Positions 1-8,553 of a stretch of DNA of 64,000 nucleotides are shown here, piece after piece. Numbering within the stretch: position 1 is the stretch's first letter; every line of letters starts with the position of its first letter. The notes under the pieces were generated by a model. The model made no database searches, was not told the DNA's origin, and saw only the letters and a list, made by a program, of their open reading frames with translations. The position numbers and the translations under genes are program-made. Origin of the DNA: JAFNAG01 sp963824985 (GTDB lineage: Bacteria > Acidobacteriota > UBA6911). The stretch lies in contig CAWGRQ010000052.1 in NCBI GenBank assembly GCA_963824985.1, forward strand, positions 10,226 through 74,225, read 5' to 3'.

Positions 1-1392
1 CGCAAGGGCAATCCGAGCTATGCGATCTCCGAGCGCCGCCGCCTGTTCGCGGAGAAAGGGACCGAAGTTACGGTCCGGCCTCTCCTTGCCGGCATCCGCC
101 AGCTCAGCGGAGAAAAGATGCAGTGGTATCTCTCTTCCGAACTTCGTGACCGGATCCGGCAGAGCGGCGTGCGCATTCAGGTCGTCGATCGAACCGCCCG
201 GACGCGCTACGATGTCGCGCCCCGCGAATTCACCGGGCAGCTGCTGCACGAGCTCCCACCGGTCAGGACGCCCTTCGGCGAGGCGTACGTTGAACTCTAC
301 CTGGCCGAGCCTGACAGTGCGAATAAGGTCGGCCTCTACCGACACGGCACGCGTGTTATCGAGGATGTCACGGTCATGGACGCTTTTCAGTCGCAGCCCT
401 GGACGCTCGGATACGCGCAGGGGATCGTAGATGCGCCATTTCTCACGTTGACGCCCGGCACACGCACCGGTTTGTTGTTCGATGATCGTTTTGCAGCTCT
501 TTGCGAAGGGCTCGGGCCCGTCGCAGCCGCGGTTTCCAGCGCAATCGACGAACAGCGCCGGGCGGAAGAGGACCGGGCCAGCCGGGAGATCCTGCGCTCG
601 ATCCACCGGGCCTTTCGTGAAGCAATGCTCAGCCTTCCTGCGGAGGAGTACGACTGGTTCGAAATCGCCGATGGGCGGGAGGGCGGAAAGACGGCATCGC
701 GCAGGCCCTCGCCGGGGCCGCAGCCGGAGGAGCCCTCGATGGAGGTTGTCGACGGCGAGGCCGGCCCGGGCGGAGCTCCCAGGCAGAAAGATTTTTTCGA
801 TTTTCCCGGTCCTCTTTTCAGCGTCGTGATTTCGCCGTCAACCTGCACCTTGCCAGTGACTACTCACAGGAACTTTCGCGCGGTGCCCCGGGACCGCAGC
901 CGCCGGCTGGTGGATCGCTCCATCTCCCTGACGTGGCAGATCCTGGACGGGACCGGCGAACTGGAGGATGCGAACTCGGAGATCGTCCTTTACCGTGCGG
1001 GACCCGAACCGGGAATCGTCCGGCTGGGCGTAACCGCCCGGGAAGGGGAGACGGAGTGCTCCGCCGAGGCCTTGATAACCGTAACGGACCAGTTGATCCC
1101 TGAGGAGCCCCGGGGGCCGCGTTCCCGCCAAGGTCTCCCTGCCTATACCTTCGAACGCGCCCCGGGAGAACTCTGGCGGTCGCGCTTCGATGTTGATCGC
1201 AACCTGATCATCATTAACAATGCGCACCGCGATTTCGTCTTTGCTTCGCGCGCCAGGGCGTTGAAACTGCGCTATATCTGCCGGCTTTACACGAAAGAAC
1301 TGCTCTTGAAAAACTTCCCGGGTCATTCCCCGGAGCGGCTACTGGAGCGGATGGTCGAGCTCTCGCTTTATACAGAAGAACACCTACGCTGA
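1..1392 (+). CDS. C-terminal part of a probable GHKL/Hsp90-type ATPase, cut by the window edge
   Basis: The frame is open from base 1, so the N-terminus lies outside the window; 463 residues are visible. The N-terminal half of what remains resembles the region that follows the nucleotide-binding domain in prokaryotic GHKL (MutL/MORC-like) ATPases, but the ATP-binding motifs themselves are not in view. Around codons 275-350 an Ig-like beta-sandwich pattern is visible (SLTWQILDGTGEL followed by a hydrophobic-glycine alternation). The end is basic and helical (RARALKLRYICRLYTKELL). Proteins of this kind often accompany restriction or helicase systems. Family assignment rests on overall pattern only, and a plain hypothetical label is the fallback. 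Confidence 0.5.
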   Translation, partial: RKGNPSYAISERRRLFAEKGTEVTVRPLLAGIRQLSGEKMQWYLSSELRDRIRQSGVRIQVVDRTARTRYDVAPREFTGQLLHELPPVRTPFGEAYVELYLAEPDSANKVGLYRHGTRVIEDVTVMDAFQSQPWTLGYAQGIVDAPFLTLTPGTRTGLLFDDRFAALCEGLGPVAAAVSSAIDEQRRAEEDRASREILRSIHRAFREAMLSLPAEEYDWFEIADGREGGKTASRRPSPGPQPEEPSMEVVDGEAGPGGAPRQKDFFDFPGPLFSVVISPSTCTLPVTTHRNFRAVPRDRSRRLVDRSISLTWQILDGTGELEDANSEIVLYRAGPEPGIVRLGVTAREGETECSAEALITVTDQLIPEEPRGPRSRQGLPAYTFERAPGELWRSRFDVDRNLIIINNAHRDFVFASRARALKLRYICRLYTKELLLKNFPGHSPERLLERMVELSLYTEEHLR

Positions 1393-1522
1393 GCCGGCTG
1401 GGCGCAAGCCACGGGCAGAGCGAATGTAATGGTGGTGTATTGGTCCAACCGCCTGCAGGCGCAGACATCGTACGGGGAACCGATGGAAATCAAAAGCGAC
1501 CGTATCCAAAACCGGCGCTGGT

Positions 1523-1766
1523 TCATCCGACAATGCCCAGCTGGAACATTAAGTAGTTCTCTTTTTCGAAAGCATCTCGCCGGCGGATGGCCCGTTCCTC
1601 TTCGTCGAGCGTGTCGTCGAACTCTGCAGCATACCTGGATCCGACATGATCCGGCATCGCGAATTTTCCCGCGATTTTCTGGAGGCCCTCTTTGACCAGA
1701 CCCAGCTTGAGGTGAGGCTTGAACGCCTGCACGACCGCATCGACACAGCCAGGATAGTTCTGGGCA
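1523..1766 (-). pseudogene. C-terminal remnant of an unrecognised protein, interrupted by repeat R1
   Basis: A protein-like tail of about 80 residues (QAFKPHLKLGLVKEGLQKI, then DDTLDEEERAIRRRDAFEK) ends at a stop near 1523. Upstream, the frame runs straight into repeat R1 and has no credible start. The charged composition looks like real coding sequence, but I do not recognise the family. Probably the 3' end of a gene whose 5' part was lost when R1 arrived or by deletion. Confidence 0.35.
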
Positions 1767-2047
1767 TCTGCTTGGCCGATGCTTAACAGCAGAACGCAAA
1801 GACGCAAGGATGCAAAGAGATTCCTTTCGGTTTGCGGGCATGGGCGGCCTTCGGCCGCATTCTTGGGCGAGCCGCGGGAGAAAGCGCAATCCTCCTGAGT
1901 AGCCGCTGCCCGCGCTTTCTCCCGCGGCTCGCCCAGGGATGCGCCAGCGCGAAGCGCTGCGCCCACGCCTGTTGCTCGGTGTCGATCTTTGCGCCCTTGC
2001 GTCTTTGCGTTTTGCTTCTTCATCCATTTGATTTGGCTAAACAATTT
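1764..2047. repeat. Dispersed palindromic repeat R1, copy A
   Basis: About 280 bp, nearly identical to 32068-32344. It contains a perfect 24-bp inverted repeat (1864-1887 and 1912-1935) around a 24-nt loop, and an outer 17-bp inverted repeat of the GCAAAGACGCAAGG type (1793-1809 and 1995-2011). It encodes no protein. The nested hairpins and lack of a transposase fit a MITE- or REP-like element mobilised in trans. Confidence 0.8.
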
Positions 2048-2068
2048 GAGAAAGCGAGATCATAAATA

Positions 2069-2106
2069 TTGACGGTGCAATGGGTATTTGGTTATATTGC
2101 CAAATA
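2069..2106 (+). promoter_or_regulatory. Sigma-70-type promoter with overlapping ArsR operator
   Basis: A -35 box TTGACG (2069-2074) and a -10 box TTATAT (2092-2097) are separated by 17 bp. An inverted repeat TATTTGG/CCAAATA (2085-2091 and 2100-2106) overlaps the -10 box, the usual geometry for ArsR/SmtB autorepression of the gene starting at 2127. Confidence 0.65.
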
Positions 2107-2126
2107 TGCAAAAGTCGTGAGGCAGC

Positions 2127-2447
2127 ATGGACGCCAAAAAACAAGCCCTTTTTGAAGCGAGAGCCAGGGTCATGAAAGCCATGGCGCACCCCACGCGGCT
2201 GTTCATCATCGAGCAGCTGTCACACCGGGAGCACTGCGTTTGTGAGCTGACGGATATGGTGGGCGCAGATGTCTCCACCATCTCCAGGCATCTGGCACTG
2301 CTCAAGAACGCCGGCATCATCAAAGATGACAAGCGCGGCGCGCAGGTCTTCTACCGGCTGCGTTGCCCCTGCGTGCTCAACCTTTTCACATGCATTGAAG
2401 GTGTCCTCAAGGAATCGGCAAGGAGTCAAATGGCATTGGTCCGGTGA
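2127..2447 (+). CDS. ArsR/SmtB-family metalloregulator (first of three)
   Basis: A 106-residue winged-helix repressor of metal or metalloid genes. The helix-turn-helix region reads AMAHPTRLFIIEQL ... DVSTISRHLALLKNAGI, and the CVCEL motif on the recognition-helix side is the classic thiolate metal/metalloid site; a further CPC pair lies near residue 80. Bound metal is expected to release the operator at 2085-2106. The gene probably controls the downstream thioredoxin-like and YeeE genes, which run in the same direction. The start is the ATG at 2127 with a weak GTGAGG ribosome site. Confidence 0.85.
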   Translation: MDAKKQALFEARARVMKAMAHPTRLFIIEQLSHREHCVCELTDMVGADVSTISRHLALLKNAGIIKDDKRGAQVFYRLRCPCVLNLFTCIEGVLKESARSQMALVR

Positions 2448-2534
2448 GATCCAGGGCAGGTCATAGCCATGTATCATTCGAAATTGGAGCCCTGGTACAA
2501 AAAACTCAAAGGTTGACTTTTTGGGGAGAATGGG

Positions 2535-2789
2535 TTGATCAGGATCAAAGTGTTGGGTTCGGGATGCGCCAATTGCTTAAAAGTCGCGGACATCGCCCGC
2601 CAAGTCGTCAAGACCTTGGGAGCGGAGGCTGCAATCGAGAAGGTGACGGATTTTGCCGAGATCCGCAAATACAACATTCTCGCGACGCCCGGCCTCGTAA
2701 TCGACGAGAGGATCGTCTGTGCGGGACGGATCCCGACCGCCGCAGAAGTAACCACATGGCTGACGAACGCGATGGCGGCACAGCAGTAG
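2535..2789 (+). CDS. Thioredoxin-fold mini-protein (MTH895/TM0996 type), CANC active site
   Basis: An 84-residue thioredoxin_3-type protein with the redox pair CANC at residues 11-14 and the cis-Pro segment ATPGLVIDE. These small disulfide proteins are commonly encoded beside ArsR regulators and UPF0718 permeases and probably pass electrons to a membrane partner. The start appears to be TTG at 2535, preceded by GGGGAG at 2523-2528. A paralogue is at 4219-4464, roughly half identical by eye. Confidence 0.8.
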   Translation: MIRIKVLGSGCANCLKVADIARQVVKTLGAEAAIEKVTDFAEIRKYNILATPGLVIDERIVCAGRIPTAAEVTTWLTNAMAAQQ

Positions 2790-2855
2790 AGCCTGTGCGG
2801 TAAAGCTATGGCGCTTTGGGAATTGCACCATAAGTACGTTTTACGATTGTTTGCC

Positions 2856-2906
2856 CCGGGAAATGATTCCCGGAGGATGCAGGCCGGAACCATTCTCAAT
2901 GGTTCC
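2856..2906 (+). promoter_or_regulatory. Two perfect hairpins in the leader of the YeeE gene
   Basis: CCGGGAA-ATGA-TTCCCGG (2856-2873) and GGAACCATT-CTC-AATGGTTCC (2886-2906) are adjacent stems 40-90 nt before the YeeE start at 2944. Neither is followed by a T-run, so they may stabilise or separate transcripts rather than terminate transcription. Confidence 0.45.
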
Positions 2907-2943
2907 GCCGCTGGCAGTCTCATCGGGCAGGGAGCTGGAACCT

Positions 2944-4152
2944 ATGAAGAGTCAAAGCGGAGCGAGTGGTTTGAGGTGGGGCGCCGGGATCAGCGTATCG
3001 GCAATCATAGTCATCACCGTCGTGGCGGCCTACGCGCGAGTGTGGGTGTTGACGGCCGTTCCTGTCGGATTTTTGTTCGGCTTCTTTTTGCAGAAAGGGG
3101 ATCTCTGCGGCGCGTCGGCCTTCAGTGAAGTGCTGGTCATGAAGGACCGCCGCAAGCTCTTCGGCCTCTGGATTCTAATCGTCACGGCGATGCTCTCATT
3201 TGCCCTGCTCCAAATGCTGGGCTGGGTCCGTCTGGCGCCCAAGCCATTTCTCTATGTCAACTACATCGTGGGCGGCGCCTTGTTCGGTACTGGCATGGTC
3301 CTGGCCGGCGGCTGCATCAGCGGCTGTCTTTATAAGGCGGCCACGGGCAACCTGAACTCGATCGCCGGGTTGTTGACCATCCCTGCGGGCGTCATGGCCG
3401 TGGAGTTCGGACCGTTAAACCCGCTGCAAACGGCCATGAACCGGTTCGTTCTTCGTTCCGCTGACGGCGGGCCGGTTACCCTGTCTACTCTTTGGGGCTC
3501 CCCTTTTGGGTTTTGGCAGTTCTGTTCGCCGCCATCACGGTGGCCATCGTTCTTGTCAGGAGAGCTAGGCAGCCGGTGACCAGTCGGCAATCTGCCGCGG
3601 AATCCATGGATGGAGAGGGCATTGGGTCGGCCCTGGAAACCCTGGGCATCGGGTATTGCCATCGGGTTACTGATGGCGCCGGCCTACCTCTCCTCGGTGG
3701 CGACGGGAAGGAATTATCCACTTGGCGTGACGCACGGCGTCATGCAAACCGAATTGTTGCTTGTGGACCGCAACCTGCAACACGTCTGGAGAGTCAACCC
3801 GACGACGCCGGTCCAGCCGGCCGCAACGTCCCCATCCACACCGGTGCGCAAACCCGTCTCCTGGTGGCTGGTGCTCGTGAGCCTGGCATTGCCGCTGGGA
3901 TCTTGGGTCTCGGCGCGAATGAACGGCGCCGTCCGTCTGATGCCCAAGCCGCCGGATGAGATACTCACAGCTTTGGCCGGAGGCTTTCTAACCGGCGCCG
4001 GCGCGGCCTTTGCCACAGGATGCGTGGTCGGTAACATCATGTCGGGCTGGGCGCTGATGAGCGTTGGGATGATCCTCTTCGGAGTTGTGACGATCCTGGC
4101 TAACTGGTTAACAAGCTACTATTACCTGCTGGGTGGCCAGCGGCCGGCGTAG
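2944..4152 (+). CDS. YeeE/YedE-family (DUF395) membrane transporter, two frame breaks
   Basis: A multi-span membrane protein of the YeeE/YedE sulfur-transport family. The first half has GFFLQKGDLCGASAF and the conserved cysteine loop GGCISGCLYKAATGN; the second half has the matching ATGCVVGNIMSG loop, as in full-length members of about 390 residues. The ATG at 2944 is preceded by GGAGCT. The frame shifts near 3490 (T-run) and again near 3605. Two separate half-size proteins (2944 to about 3580, and 3610-4152) are an alternative, since two-gene YeeE pairs exist. Likely cargo is thiosulfate or another sulfur species, which fits the thiol-redox neighbours. Confidence 0.7.
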
Positions 4153-4218
4153 TTTATAAGCGTTGTATTTAATATCGTCGTTGAGGGTCATCCAATGTCC
4201 CTGAGGTCGTGTGCCGAT

Positions 4219-4464
4219 TCAATTCCCGCCGGGAGCCACGAGCATCCGCTTGATTTCCTCGACCGACGGCAGCCGGCCGGCGGCCTTCACTTTTCCATCA
4301 ACGACCAGGCCAGGAGTCATCAGGATCCGAAACTTCATGATGTCCTGTATCGCGGTCACCTTTTCAATTTCGGCTTCCAGCCCGAGTTCCTGGACGGCTT
4401 TCTCAGTATTCCCCGTCAGGCCTTTGCATTTTGCACATCCGGTTCCTAAAATTTGAATTTTCAT
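4219..4464 (-). CDS. Thioredoxin-fold mini-protein, CAKC active site
   Basis: An 82-residue paralogue of the protein at 2535-2789, with GTGCAKCKGL at the N-terminus and the cis-Pro segment LMTPGLVVDGKVKAAG. The start MKIQILG at 4464 matches the family start; two further in-frame ATGs lie just upstream. It follows the permease at 4490 by 25 bp in the same direction, so it is the last gene of the ArsR-permease-thioredoxin unit and probably the permease's redox partner. Confidence 0.82.
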   Translation of the reverse strand: MKIQILGTGCAKCKGLTGNTEKAVQELGLEAEIEKVTAIQDIMKFRILMTPGLVVDGKVKAAGRLPSVEEIKRMLVAPGGN

Positions 4465-4489
4465 CTGCATTCCATTCATCAGATCTGTT

Positions 4490-5521
4490 TTACATCACCA
4501 TATTGAACACATACCCCACCACCAGGATCCCGAGAGCGACGACGCCCGCGAAGGTCGCGATCAGCGGGACCTTGAGCACCTTGCGCAGGATGATCATCTC
4601 GGGCAGTGAGAGCCCGATGACCGACATCATGAACGCGAGCACGGTGCCGAGCGCCGCACCCTTGCCGAGCAGTGCCTGCACGACGGGGATGATGCCGGCC
4701 GCATTGGAGTACATCGGCACGCCGATGACCACCGCCAGGGGCACCGACCACCAAGCGCCCTTGCCCATGATGGCAGCCATGAAGTTCTGCGGCACATAAC
4801 CATGAATCCCCGCACCGACGGCGATACCGGCGAGTAGATAGGGCCAGACTTTGCCGACGATGTCTTTCACGACATCCCGCCCGCAGCGTATGCGCTCGGC
4901 CCAGTTCATTTTCGCCTCCGCCAACGTCTGCGCTGGATCCGAGGAGGTTTCGAAAACCCAACCTTCGACCCATCGCTCGAGTTGCAGCCGCCCGATGATC
5001 CAGCCAGATATCATGGCGATCAGCGAGACCGGTGCCCAGGTAGAGGCGCCGCCACCTTCCAGCCGAATAATCCGAAAAGCAGCACCAGCGCAACCTCGTT
5101 TACCATGGGCGCCGAGATGAGGAACGAAAAGGTCACTCCGAGCGGGACGCCGGTGGTCACGAAACCGATGAAGAGTGGCACCGCCGAGCAGGAGCAGAAG
5201 GGCGTCACCACGCCGAGCAGGGAAGCCAGCACATTGCCGGCGGCCTCCCGCCTGCCCGCCAGGATGCGCCTCGTCCGCTCCGGCGTGAAGAAAGAACGCA
5301 CGATGCCGACACCGAAGACCACCACCGTGAGGAGCATCAGCACTTTGGGCGCTTCGTAAATGAAGAACTCGACGGCGGAGCGCGAGATGGCCGCCGGCCG
5401 GAAGCGAGAGGACACTGTAGGTAAACCACTTCGCAAATGGTTCGAGGCTTCGATAGAGAAACCACCAGGCCGCGGCGCCGATAACCAGAAGCATGACCTG
5501 CACGGCCCGGCGCGACTGCAT
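4490..5521 (-). CDS. Permease of the UPF0718 / ArsP-YraQ family, two frame breaks
   Basis: An integral membrane permease; the family includes ArsP, an exporter of trivalent organoarsenicals. The diagnostic PFCSCSAVPLFIGFV segment lies in the middle third, and VPMYSNAAGIIPVVQALL with GLSLPEMIILRKVLK marks the C-terminal half. The middle third reads in another frame (about 5060-5400), so two compensating single-base breaks occur near 5395 and 5060 and the outer parts are in one frame. It is encoded between an ArsR gene and a CxxC mini-thioredoxin, a recurrent trio. The substrate (organoarsenical, metal or thiol) cannot be fixed from sequence. Confidence 0.78.
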   Translation of the reverse strand: MQSRRAVQVMLLVIGAAAWWFLYRSLEPFAKWFTYSVLSLPAGGHLALRRRVLHLRSAQSADAPHGGGLRCRHRAFFLHAGADEAHPGGQAGGRRQCAGFPARRGDALLLLLGGATLHRFRDHRRPARSDLFVPHLGAHGKRGCAGAAFRIIRLEGGGASTWAPVSLIAMISGWIIGRLQLERWVEGWVFETSSDPAQTLAEAKMNWAERIRCGRDVVKDIVGKVWPYLLAGIAVGAGIHGYVPQNFMAAIMGKGAWWSVPLAVVIGVPMYSNAAGIIPVVQALLGKGAALGTVLAFMMSVIGLSLPEMIILRKVLKVPLIATFAGVVALGILVVGYVFNMVM

Positions 5522-5614
5522 GGAGCGCGGAGATGGGAGCTGTCGCTCGACGAACCGACGGAGTGACTTCCGTACTATCCACGGCTATCTCTCCATCCGG
5601 CGCGATATGGCGGC

Positions 5615-5629
5615 GTGGCCATATTGGCA
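5615..5629. promoter_or_regulatory. Putative ArsR box upstream of the permease gene
   Basis: GTGGCCATATTGGCA lies between the ArsR stop and the permease start and differs at one base from the box at 5984-5998. The pair suggests that the ArsR at 5656 regulates both itself and the permease. Confidence 0.5.
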
Positions 5630-5655
5630 ACATGAACCCACAAAATAACGCCACA

Positions 5656-5952
5656 TCATACCCGCTCCTTCAGCACCTGGGTGGCACACGAGAAAAAGCT
5701 CATCACGCATGGAGTCATCAGCTTGTAAAACACGACATTTGCTTCGCGACGGTCGAGAACGATCCCGTGCGCCCTGAGCACCGCCAGGTGCTTGGAGACG
5801 GTCGTCCGGTCCGTCCCGACGATTTCCGTAAGCTCGCCGGCCGAGCACTCACCTCGTGCCAGCCGATCAATGATCTTCAGCCGGGACTCGTTCGCGAGCG
5901 CCTTGAGCACCCGCGCCTGCTGCCGGAACATATTCTCCTTGCTCTTCCTCAT
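5656..5952 (-). CDS. ArsR-family regulator (second of three)
   Basis: A 98-residue winged-helix repressor: VLKALANESRLKIIDRLA, then the recognition region EIVGTDRTTVSKHLAVLRAHGI. It lacks the CVCEL motif (it has CSAGEL) but has cysteines in the C-terminal segment TPCVMSFFSCATQVLK, so the sensing site differs from that of the first regulator. Start MRKSKENMF at 5952. Near-identical boxes on both sides (5615 and 5984) support autoregulation and control of the permease. Confidence 0.85.
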   Translation of the reverse strand: MRKSKENMFRQQARVLKALANESRLKIIDRLARGECSAGELTEIVGTDRTTVSKHLAVLRAHGIVLDRREANVVFYKLMTPCVMSFFSCATQVLKERV

Positions 5953-5983
5953 GCATAACCTCCAGGATCCGCTCCACAGTATG

Positions 5984-5998
5984 TGGCAATATGGCCAC
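5984..5998. promoter_or_regulatory. Putative ArsR box upstream of the second arsR
   Basis: TGGCAATATGGCCAC, the reverse complement of the box type at 5615-5629, lies 32 bp upstream of the ArsR start. Its ATATTGCCA core also occurs in the operator of the first arsR at 2085-2106. Confidence 0.5.
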
Positions 5999-6096
5999 GT
6001 TGTCAACAGGGTTTTGCGGATTCGCCGATTTCATTGAAGATCCTTCAATCAGGCGGCTGAGACGAATCGCTGGAATTGCTTTATGAGGCCGCGGCT

Positions 6097-6601
6097 TCAG
6101 TCGGCCTTCAGAAATGCCCTTACGTTGTTCTGAACGTACTTCACGAAATCAGTCACGTTTCCAACGTGGTCCCAGATTTTCTCCAGATTGCGCCATTCCA
6201 CCTGTTTCCCCGTCTTTGAAGCGGACGATGACGAGCGAGCTCATATGGACCCGGAATTCCTCCACGAAAGGCTTGTTTTCAGGCGTTTGCACGTTCACTA
6301 ACTTCCATTCGACCTTTCCGCTCTTGAGTTCATTGGGAAAGCCGGCCTGGAGGGCGAATTCGGAATACTCTTCCATCCTCATGCATGTCGCGCATCGAAT
6401 TGTATTGTGAAAATAGTAGACAGCTACTTTCTTGGCCTCTCGGATTCCGTTCGAGGGACTCGTTCGCGCACCGCCAGCATCGAACCGAGGGTTGGCACGC
6501 GATCGGGCGGAACTCTCCATCACTCCGGGAATCAACAAGTTCACGGCAGAACTCCCCAGCAGCAATACCAGCATCAAGCAGGTTTTTAGCGACATGTTCA
6601 T
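6097..6601 (-). CDS. ArsF-like secreted or membrane-anchored redox protein, one frame break
   Basis: An N-terminal signal or anchor (SLKTCLMLVLLLGSSAVNLL) is followed by VYYFHNTIRCATCMRMEEY, the hallmark of the nitrophenyl-nitroreductase-subunit ArsF-like family with its CxxC centre. The frame is lost at a G-run near 6213. Dropping one base restores a family-like end (KQVEWRNLEKIWDHVG) and a stop at 6097. The start at 6601 has a GGGAGA ribosome site. It lies 29 bp from the CcdA gene and probably receives electrons from that CcdA/thioredoxin pair. Confidence 0.72.
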
Positions 6602-6630
6602 TTCTCCCGTTAGGTTTCCCGGGCTCTTCT

Positions 6631-7333
6631 CTAGGTCACGCTCCGGCGGAGCAGATACACCCCGGCCACAAAGACCAGAAGCCCGCACAGCCGCCTGAGC
6701 CACTTGAGGGCCTGATGGTTCTCGGTCCAGCCCAGGTACCTCTCGACGGACTGGGTCAGGGTGCCGGCGGCGACGATCACTCCGCAGTGACCCAGCGCAA
6801 AGGCGCCGAGCAGTCCCAGGCCGCTACCCGGATTGCTTCCGGCCTTGGCGAAAACCACTCCCAGCACCGGCGCCATGAAGGCAAACGTGCATGGACCGAG
6901 GCCGATGCCGAATAGAGAGCCGAAAATAAGCGCTCCCGCGGCGCCCCGAAATCGCGTCGGCATGCCGGGCAAACTCCACTGGAGTGGGAGCAGGTCCATC
7001 AGGTAAAAGCCGAATAGGAGAAACACCAGAGCTACAGCCCCATTCCCGACCCTTCCCAGATCTCCAAGGAGCCGCCCCGCACCTGCGGTGATCGCGCCGA
7101 TCAGGACTATGGACAGCCAGAATGCCAAGAGAAAATAAAAGCGACAGCTGAAACACCCGCCTGCTCCCGCTCTTGGACTCGGAGGTCAGGAAACCAATCA
7201 ACAGCGGTATGCTCGCGAGGTGACAGGGGCTCAACAGGATGCTGATGACGCCCCACAGGAACGCGCCGAAGAGAGCCACCAGGAGCGATTGCGTGAGCGC
7301 GGCGGTCAAAGAAGTCAGCAGTTCTTCCAGCAT
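6631..7333 (-). CDS. CcdA/DsbD-type transmembrane electron carrier, one frame break
   Basis: A six-span-type cytochrome c biogenesis/DsbD membrane protein. The paired cysteine motifs are SPCHLASIPLLIGFL in the first half and GLGPCTFAFMAPVLG in the second, one Cys each, which together form the transmembrane dithiol. The halves are in different frames with the break near 7128. It ends 29 bp before the ArsF-like gene and starts 7 bp after the thioredoxin gene, so the three form one thiol relay: cytoplasm to CcdA to extracytoplasmic thioredoxins. Confidence 0.78.
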
Positions 7334-7339
7334 GCGGTC

Positions 7340-7732
7340 TTATTCCTTCAGACCGCGCGCACGCAGCAGACTCTCGATCTCGGCGAGCGGATAAAAGCCT
7401 TCGTGGCGGTGGAACTCGCGTCCATTTTGATCCAGGAAAACCTGCGTGGGAATGACACGGATGTTGTAGGTCCTGGCCGGAGCTTCATCCTGCAGCACGT
7501 CATAGAACACGATTCGAATCTGATCGCCGAATTTCTTCTCCAGGTCGCGCATGACCGGTTGCATCGCGCGGCAGGGGATGCAGTTGACCGAACCGAGTTC
7601 CACGAAGGTCACCGGGGCTTTCGAAGCGGCGGGCGGAACTGATGTTTCGGCGGGGATCTTCGGCATCCCGCCCTCATAGTAGACCGCCAGGAGCACTACG
7701 GCCGCAAGTGCCAGGACCAGGAATTTCTTCAT
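7340..7732 (-). CDS. Membrane-anchored thioredoxin, CIPC active site
   Basis: 130 residues. An N-terminal hydrophobic anchor (KKFLVLALAAVVLLAVYY) is followed by a thioredoxin fold with NCIPCRAMQPVMRDLE and a cis-Pro loop VIPTQVFLDQNG. It is predicted to face the periplasm and to be reduced by the adjacent CcdA. It is intact, in contrast to most of its neighbours. Confidence 0.88.
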   Translation of the reverse strand: MKKFLVLALAAVVLLAVYYEGGMPKIPAETSVPPAASKAPVTFVELGSVNCIPCRAMQPVMRDLEKKFGDQIRIVFYDVLQDEAPARTYNIRVIPTQVFLDQNGREFHRHEGFYPLAEIESLLRARGLKE

Positions 7733-7746
7733 TTATTTCCTCATTC

Positions 7747-7830
7747 GGGACAGGCGCCAAAACCTCGACATTATTCGAGACTGGCGGAAATTGGCCTTCT
7801 TGGAATTTCGAGGTTATGGCGCCCCTCCCC
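7747..7830. repeat. Repeat R4, inverted pair A
   Basis: Arms 7747-7768 (GGGACAGGCGCC... type) and 7805-7830 are reverse complements with three mismatches. Related copies are at 24290-24314 and, as another inverted pair, 25029-25168. The right arm overlaps the stop codon of the arsenate reductase gene and so supplies its last codons. Confidence 0.65.
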
Positions 7831-8528
7831 GAAACTCGGCGAAAAGAGCTCCAATGCGCTTGCGCAGTTCGTCGCGCGTGCGCCGGAACGCATGAAGGCG
7901 GTCCGCTTCCGATCCCTGGAAAGCGCCCGGGTCGGGAAGACCCCAGTGAAGACGTCTCAGCTTCCCGGCAAAAATCGGGCACTCCTCCTCTCCACACAAC
8001 GTGATGACCGTATCGATCCCATCCGCAGGAATCTCAGAAACCTGCCTTAGATCTGTGTCCCGAAATATCGATGCCGATCTCATGCATAACGGCAATCGCC
8101 TCGGGACGAACACGCGTCGGGCGCGAACCGGCGGATCCTACCCGGACATGGGCAGGCGCAATAGAGCGCGCAATCCCCTCGGCCATCTGGCTGCGCGCCG
8201 AATTCGCTACGCAGAGAAACAGGATGCCCTCGGGTCGCAACGCCCGGAGAATGGCCGCTTCGACCATCCATTCGGGCGGCACGCCCTTCCCCGCATAGGA
8301 TCGGCAGCACAAGGAGCCCTGACCCGTGCTTCTTCGCTCAATGTCCTCGCCGTTCACACGCACCGAGGGGGACCCGAGAAAACCCAGCGCAGCCGCTTCT
8401 TCCGGAGTATCGACCGCGACCCGGTCCACAGACGCACCGGGAGCGAGGCGGCCAACAACCTCCCTGACAAGTGCCATCGCCTCGCCGGCATGAGGACAGC
8501 CTTCAAACACCAGCACCTCAACCTGCAT
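7814..8528 (-). CDS. arsC: Thioredoxin-like domain fused to low-molecular-weight-phosphatase-type arsenate reductase
   Basis: The N-terminal ~95 residues form a thioredoxin-like domain (VEVLVFEGCPHAGEAMALV ... FLGSPSVRVNGEDIE). The rest is an ArsC of the LMW-phosphatase fold: P-loop LFLCVANSARSQMAEG, then EIGIDISGHRS and TLCGEEECPIF, with the redox cysteines present. It reduces arsenate to arsenite for export by the adjacent ACR3. The frame is lost near 8043, just after HRSK, where the sequence looks shortened; the remainder continues in another frame to 7814. An in-frame ATG at 8552, 1 nt after the acr3 stop, is an alternative start and would couple translation. Confidence 0.75.
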
Positions 8529-8553
8529 CGGAACATCTCTTTCGTCCGGCATC

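Noticed and set aside
1429..1695. 88-codon plus-strand frame after the left-edge gene
   Set aside because: The minus strand across the same bases reads like a real protein tail; the plus-strand product is Arg/Ser/Pro-rich with no motif.
1764..2047. Insertion sequence with transposase at R1
   Set aside because: The element is only ~280 bp and neither strand encodes a transposase-like protein.
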